DNA of 64,000 nt, from positions 1,096,992-1,160,991 of the forward strand of contig CM060312.1 of assembly GCA_030674185.1 (NCBI GenBank). Reading direction: 5' to 3'. Shown one piece after another: positions 58,664-64,000 of this stretch. Origin of the DNA: Monoplex corrugatus. Taxonomy: Eukaryota; Mollusca; Gastropoda; Littorinimorpha; Ranellidae. A program made the translations under genes and the position numbers. The number at the start of each line of letters is the position of its first letter. Position 1 is the stretch's first letter. A model generated the notes under the pieces. That model saw nothing but the letters and a program-made list of their open reading frames with translations, did not search any database and was not told the origin of the DNA.

Positions 58664-60375
58664 CGTGACAACACACACAGCACAATAGGCACTGGACGTA
58701 ACAATAGACATAGGACAATACGCACTTCATATGATAACGCATCGCACATTAGGCACTTGACATGATAACAAAGAGACAACGTGACAATGAACAGCACAAT
58801 AGGCACTTGACGTGACAGTACATGGAACAACAGGCATTTGGATGACAGACACATGCAATATAACGAATAGGACGACAGACACATGCAATATAACGAATAG
58901 GACAACAGACACATGAAATATAACAAGACAGACAACAAACATATGAAATATAACGAATAGGACAACAGACATACAAAACATAACAAATAGGACAACAGAC
59001 AACAAAAATAACAAATAGGACAACAGACATACAAAACATAACAAATAGGACAACAGACACATGCAATATAACAAATAGGACAACAGACACATGAAATATA
59101 ACAAGACAGACAACAAACATATGAAATATAACAAATAGGACAACAGACATACAAAATATAACAAATAGGACAACAGACACATGAAATATAACAAATAGGA
59201 CAACAGACATGAAATAAACAAATAGGACAACAGGCACATGAAATATAATAGGACAACAGACATATAATATACAACAAATAGGACAACAGACACTTGACAT
59301 ATAACAAATAAGACAACATACACATGAAATATAACAAGTAGGACAGCAAACACATAAACTGTAACAAATAGGACAACAGACACTTGACATATAGCAACTG
59401 AGACAACAAATTCATGAATATAACAAACAGAACAAGAAACACATGAAATGTAACAAACAGGAAAACAGGATATGACAGATAACAAATAGGACAACAGGAT
59501 ATGACAGATAACAACTAGGACAACAGACATGATACATAACAAACAGGACAACAGACACATGACAGATAACAAATAGGACAACAGATATATGACAGATAAC
59601 AAATAGGACAACAGAACATGACAGATAACAAATAGGACAACAGACACATGACAGATAACAAATAGGACAACAGACACATGACACATAACAAATAGGACAA
59701 CAGACACATGACATAACAAATAGGACAACAGACATGACATAACAAATAGGACAACAGACACATGACAGATAACAAATAGGACAACAGACACGTGGCATAA
59801 CAAATAGGACAACAGACACATGACATATAACAAATAGACAACAGATACATGACATATAATAAATAGGACAACAGACACTTGACATATAACAAATAGGACA
59901 ACAGACACTTGACATATAATAAATAGGACAACAGACACATGACATATAACAAATAGACAACAGATACATGACATATAACAAATAGGACAACAGACACTTG
60001 ACATATAATAAATAGGACAACAGACACTTGACATATAACAAATAGGACAACAGACACTTGACATATAACAAATAGGACAACAGCCACTTGACATATAATA
60101 AATAGGACAACAGACACTTGACATATAATAAATAGGACAATAGACACTTGACGTATGATAAATAGGACAACAGACACTTGACTATAATAAATAGGACAAT
60201 AGACACTTGACGTATGATAAATAGGACAATTGACACTTGATATAGAAGAAATAGGACAACAGACACTTGACATGTAACAAATAGGACAACAGACACTTGA
60301 AATATAACAAATTGGACAACAGACACTTGAAATATAACAAATAGGACGACAGAAACTTGACAAATGGCTGTATTG
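58664..60375. repeat. Satellite in the 3' flank / 3' UTR, unit about 30 bp
   Basis: Begins within 20 nt of the stop codon. Early units read cagcacaataggcacttgac; later ones aacaaataggacaacagac and acatgacatat. Several units at 59850-60200 read ataataaatagg and so contain AATAAA. About 55 units. Minus-strand frames of Cys/Leu/Val repeats are not genes. Confidence 0.95.
59850..60195 (+). promoter_or_regulatory. Repeated AATAAA strings, possible poly(A) signals of the gene
   Basis: At least five satellite units here contain AATAAA on the coding strand, roughly 1.2-1.5 kb after the stop. No clearer signal is seen closer to the stop except aaataaac near 59215. Whether any is used is not known. 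Confidence 0.4.
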
Positions 60376-60432
60376 ACGACACAGGCCTAACTTAGCTTGT
60401 AGCATGCATACGTCATCTTTAACCTCTCATTT

Positions 60433-60434
60433 TT

Positions 60435-60491
<57 letters not shown>

Positions 60492-60512
60492 TGGTGTGTG
60501 TGTGTGTGTGTG
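60433..60512. repeat. GAT trinucleotide and TG microsatellites
   Basis: About 19 gat units followed by a short TG run. Confidence 0.97.
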
Positions 60513-60564
60513 CTCCTTACTTAGTTCTTTTCTCTAGGTCGCTGATATTATAGATAAATATACA

Positions 60565-60856
60565 TGGTAAAAGCATCCACATACGTCACAATTAGTCATA
60601 CACACTGGTTGCATATAACATGCACTTGTGCGACAGCAGAAAGACATCCAGGAGACATGACCTGGATGTGGCCTGGCCCCTTAGAGTGTCGAGAGATAAA
60701 GGCCGAAACACTTGCTTGACGGGAGTTTGTCCTCTGAGGACCTTCTGCTGTCTGGTTCTCCCCAGAGTTTCTTATTACTACAGAAATAACGTGGTAAAAG
60801 CATCCATATGTCATAATTAGTCATACACAATGGTTGCTTGTAATACGCACATGAAC
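60565..60856 (+). mobile_element. SINE-body copy flanked by direct repeats
   Basis: 60655-60782 matches the SINE body at 15115-15240 (catgacctggatgtggcc, ggccgaaacacttg, ctctgaggaccttctgctg). It lacks the tRNA-like head. The flanks 60565-60631 and 60792-60856 are direct repeats of one another (tggtaaaagcatccaca/t, attagtcatacaca), about 60 bp and roughly 80 percent alike. Confidence 0.75.
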
Positions 60857-61200
60857 GTTACATACGATGCAAAATGATGCAAAGGATTTTGAGATGCAAA
60901 TTAAACATTTCTCATACGAATGATACACTTTGAAAAAAAAAAGCTACATACACGAACCTAAAGCAGTTAGTCTCAAACACAGACCTTTGTGATAGTGTTA
61001 TGATTGGGTTTTGTTATGACCCTGTGAACGAGACAAAATAAGCCAGCATAATATCACTGTGTGTCAAAGATTGACAGTCTTTTCTACTGAAACTGATTGA
61101 CTGTCCACGATCTCTTCCGACCCTCGGTCCTAGTGATTGCATATTCCCTGATCCCTGCACTGACACCAATAACACAAACAAACATGGACTGACCCAAAAA
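60857..61200. other. Unassigned sequence
   Basis: Nothing recognised. Confidence 0.5.
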
Positions 61201-61625
61201 GAAAAATCCTTGAAAAGAAAAGGACACACAGGAAGAAAGAACGAGAAAGAGGGATACAGTGAAAGAAAAAGAAGGAAGAAAGGAAAGAAGATAAGGGGAA
61301 ACAGCGGAAGAGAGAAAAGAAGAATAAATGAAGGAAGACAGTAAGGGGTATAAGGAAAGAAGGAAAAGAAAAAAGTGGAAAAGAGGGAAAAGAGAAAGTG
61401 GAAAAGAAAAAAGTGGAAAAGAGAAAGTGGAAAAGAAAAAAGTGGAAAAGAAGGAAAAGAGAAAGTGGAAAAGAAAAAAGTGGAAAAGAAGGAAAAGAGA
61501 AAGTGGAAAAGAAAAAAGTGGAAAAGAAGGAAAAGAGAAAGTGGAAAAGAAAAAAGTGGGAAAGAAGGAAAAGAAAAAAGTGGGAAAGAAGGAAAAAGTA
61601 GGAAAACAGGGAAAGAATGAAGGAA
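61201..61625. repeat. Purine-rich repeat (gaaaagagaaagtggaaaag)
   Basis: G+A-only tract with a 12-30 bp unit, strict strand asymmetry over more than 400 nt. Lys/Glu or Phe/Ser frames are not genes. Confidence 0.95.
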
Positions 61626-61661
61626 GAATTGCGAGCTATTCAAGGTCATCTGTAGGGTTGT

Positions 61662-61712
61662 AAATATGTCACGTGACGCGTGAGTCACCGTTGATTGGCT
61701 ATCACGTGAGCC
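61662..61712. promoter_or_regulatory. Cluster of E-box, AP-1 and CCAAT motifs
   Basis: CACGTG at 61670-61675 and 61703-61708, TGAGTCA at 61681-61687, and ATTGG (CCAAT reversed) at 61694-61698, within 40 bp and in otherwise unique sequence. Motif identity is direct; function is conjecture. Confidence 0.3.
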
Positions 61713-61789
61713 CGATGTCGGTGATCTGCCTATTGCTTTTTGATTGGTGTTGCTGTTTTTACCACCCCCACCACCTCCCCAGTAACCAG

Positions 61790-61975
61790 AATGATGGTGT
61801 TTTGTGTCAGACAAAACAGAGCTACCCATAGACTGAAGTGGTGTTTTGTGTCAGACAAAACAGAGCTACCATAGACTGAAGTGGTGTTTTGTGTCAGACA
61901 AAACAGAGCTACCATAGACTGAAGTGGTGTTTTGTGTCAGACAAAACAGAGCTACCCATAGACTGAAGTGGAGTT
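61790..61975. repeat. Four copies of a 43-44 bp unit with an internal hairpin
   Basis: Unit: gttttgtgtcagacaaaac, cagagctacccatagac, tgaagtgg. GTTTTGT and ACAAAAC form a 7-bp stem around GTCAG. Confidence 0.95.
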
Positions 61976-62029
61976 CATTGTTTTGTTAATTGTTTGGTTG
62001 GCGTGACAACAGTGTACCTTTGACTGACA

Positions 62030-62520
62030 TCGTCTGTGCTCTTTGATAGTTACAGTCACAGGGATATACGTGACTGATAACTGTTGTGTGCTCTTTGATA
62101 GTTACAGTCACAGGGATATACGTGACTGATAACTATTGTGTGCTCTTTGAATTCCATCAATAACTGTTGTGCACTCTTTGAATTCCATCAATAACTGTTG
62201 TGCACTCTTTGAATTCCATCAGTAACTGTTCCGTGCTCTTTGAATTCCATCAATAACTGTTGTGCACTCTTTGAATTCCATCAATAACTGTTGTGTTCTC
62301 TTTGATTCTATAAATAACTGTTGTGTTCTATTTTGATTCCATCAATAACTGTTGTGTTCTCTTTTGATTCCATCAATAACTGTTGTGCTCCTTGATTCAG
62401 TTAAAAACAGTTCTGTGTTCGTTTGAGTGGATTAGTAACAGATACTTGCTCTTTTGTTACAATCAATAACTGTTGTGTGCTATTTTAATTCAGTCGATAA
62501 CTGTTGTGTTCCGATGTGGA
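62030..62520. repeat. Minisatellite, unit about 30 bp
   Basis: About 14 units around ctctttgaattccatcaat and aactgttgtgc; the leftmost two are a longer variant with acagtcacagggatatacg. Confidence 0.92.
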
Positions 62521-62534
62521 TATGTGTGATATCG

Positions 62535-62765
62535 TCAAGGAAAATATGGTTCACATGTCCTTGGGAAAAGTAGGATACACATTTCCTTAGGAAAAGTTGG
62601 TATACGTGTCCTTAGGAAAGGTGTGGTACACAATAAATAATGTCTTTAAGAAGGAAGAGCGTCGTACACGTGTCCTTTGGAAAGGTGTGGTACACAATAA
62701 GTCATGTCTTTAAGAAGGAAGAGCGTCGTACACATGTCCTTTGGAAAAGTGAGAATTTTTGGATG
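62535..62765. repeat. Degenerate repeat (tgtcctttggaaaagtg)
   Basis: Seven or so copies of acacatgtccttaggaaaag-like text; two longer copies share gtctttaagaaggaagagcg. Confidence 0.85.
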
Positions 62766-63545
62766 GTATGGCCATCTTGTATACCATCCTCTTTTTGATG
62801 TCTATGCCCAGTTGTTTGACTCTTGATTTTGTGTGTGTGTATCTGTCTGCGCGTGTGTGTGTGTGTTTGCTTATGTATGTATGTATGTATAATGTGTGTA
62901 TGTATGTATTATGTGTTAGTGTGTTTGTATGTGTGTGAGAGAGAGAGAGCATTTGAGAGAGAGAGAGAGAGCATTGTAGATATAAAGATACATTGTTGAA
63001 GTGAATATATAATACACGTAAAGACAGAGAGGGAGAGGTTATGTCAATGTCAGTATTGTTGTACGATTTATGGATTCCGTCAGTAATAACGAAGATGTAC
63101 CAACAAAACTTATCTCCAGAAGACAAAATCCGAAGATCGGTAAAGAGAGTTATATAATACAAATATATAGATTTATCTGTAATTTGTATGTTTGTCTGAA
63201 GATAAGTAATGAATGTGTTATAGTATAAACGTACATGTACATAGTGCGTATCACAGAGTATACATACACGGTTTGTTCATGACCAGTAAGGTGTGTACTA
63301 TAAATACATCACATATCTTTCCATACAGAGCTGTGCTGAAGACAATGTGTTATTTTGACGTGTGTGTTGCTGTGCCCCCATATGTTGTCAGGATTGTGTG
63401 TGTAACGATGTGTGTGTAACAGGCGTGGTTTGCCGTTCACTTCTGTATCTGTGTTATCATGTTGCCTGGTCTCTTTGTTCCACGTGTGTCAGCTCCTTTA
63501 TAAAGAAAATAAAATAACCTATATAGACCAACGAGAGCTACTCCA
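62766..63545. other. Sequence without a recognised gene, short TG and GA tracts
   Basis: 62829-62970 holds TG/TATG and GAGA repeats. The remainder has no convincing exon or RNA. Confidence 0.6.
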
Positions 63546-64000
63546 ACATGCGTCCGTGTGTATGTGTGTGTGCATAAGTGTTTGTGTGTCCATAGGTGTG
63601 TGTGTATGAGCGCGCGCGTGTGTGTGTATGTGTGTGTGTGTATATATGTGTGTGTGTATGTATGAGCGTGTGTATCCGTAAGTGTGTGTATGTCTGTATG
63701 TGTGTGTGTGTGTCTGTATGTGTGTGTATGTCTGTATGTGTGTGTGTGTCTGTATGTGTGTGTGTGTCTGTATGTGCGTGTGTGTCTGTATGTGTGTGTG
63801 TGTCTGTATGTGCGTGTGTGTCTGTATGTGTGTGTTGTGTCTGTATGTGTGTGTGTGTCTGTATGTGCGTGTGTGTCTGTATGTGTGTGTGTGTCTGTAT
63901 GTGCGTGTATGTCTGTATGTGCGTGTGTGTCTGTATGTGTGTGTGTGTCTGTAAGTGTGTGTATGTCTGTATGTGTGTGTGTGTCTGTAAGTGTGTGTAT
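63546..64000. repeat. TG-rich microsatellite with a tgtctgtatgtgtg higher-order unit
   Basis: From about 63680 the TG tract is organised in units of about 22 bp with gtctgtatgtg and alternating gtgtgtgt or gcgtgtgt. It runs off the window. Confidence 0.95.

Noticed and set aside
58537..60405. Minus-strand Cys/Leu/Val-rich frames that look like membrane proteins
   Set aside because: Translations of the 3' satellite. Hydrophobic composition follows from the unit sequence.
61328..61663. Lys/Glu-rich + strand protein
   Set aside because: Pure purine repeat; no splice signals or conserved domain.

Overview
The window is animal nuclear DNA, most likely from a lophotrochozoan and probably a mollusc. 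The reasons are a multi-exon gene with GT-AG introns, several classes of metazoan non-LTR retrotransposon, long CA/TG and CT microsatellites, and very large intronic minisatellites. The species cannot be named from sequence alone. Nothing here is prokaryotic: there are no operons, no ribosome binding sites and no CRISPR.

One real host gene runs on the + strand from before the left half of the window to 58663. Nine coding exons (A 3692-3981, B 4297-4443, C 6485-6816, D 9050-9344, E 31278-31903, F 39416-39626, G 52696-52931, H 53470-53698, I 58163-58663) join in a consistent phase to give 954 residues and a stop. The amino end is not in the window. The product has a dynamin-type GTPase domain (P-loop, DTPG, NRWD), a long helical middle, and a C-terminal protein kinase fold related to the DSTYK ('dusty') family. 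In that fold the HRD and DFG motifs are replaced, so it is a predicted pseudokinase.

Almost everything else is repeats inside the introns. Minisatellites with units of 12-57 bp fill most of the introns: 2.1-3.1 kb, 4.6-8.9 kb, 9.5-10.6 kb, an array of about 12 kb at 11.4-23.4 kb, 23.7-25.5, 30.2-31.1, 32.4-36.8, 37-39, 39.6-40.2, 43.5-52.7 and 53.9-58.1 kb, with another in the 3' flank/UTR at 58.7-60.4 kb. Several begin exactly at, or carry a copy of, an exon-intron boundary. The 3' ends of exons C, G and H, each with its splice donor, have been duplicated in tandem into the following intron. The acceptor regions of exons D and G look like the last units of the arrays before them.

Retrotransposons are inserted into these arrays: an L2/CR1-like LINE tail (1-1560), an R2/HERO-like LINE 3' end with restriction-like endonuclease (13593-14978) followed by a tRNA-derived SINE (about 14990-15240), an L2-like LINE with a 655-residue open RT frame (19727-22163), an APE-type LINE ruin (25496-28090), a LINE with a twin-priming inversion and 29-bp target duplications (28708-29935), a nearly full-length minus-strand CR1-like LINE with 15-bp target duplications (40186-43490), and another L2-like LINE (47498-49184). 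Many long open frames in the window are only stop-free satellite translations and are not genes.

From 60.4 kb to the end there is no recognisable gene, only short repeats, a second copy of the SINE body, and a small cluster of regulatory-looking motifs near 61.67-61.71 kb.
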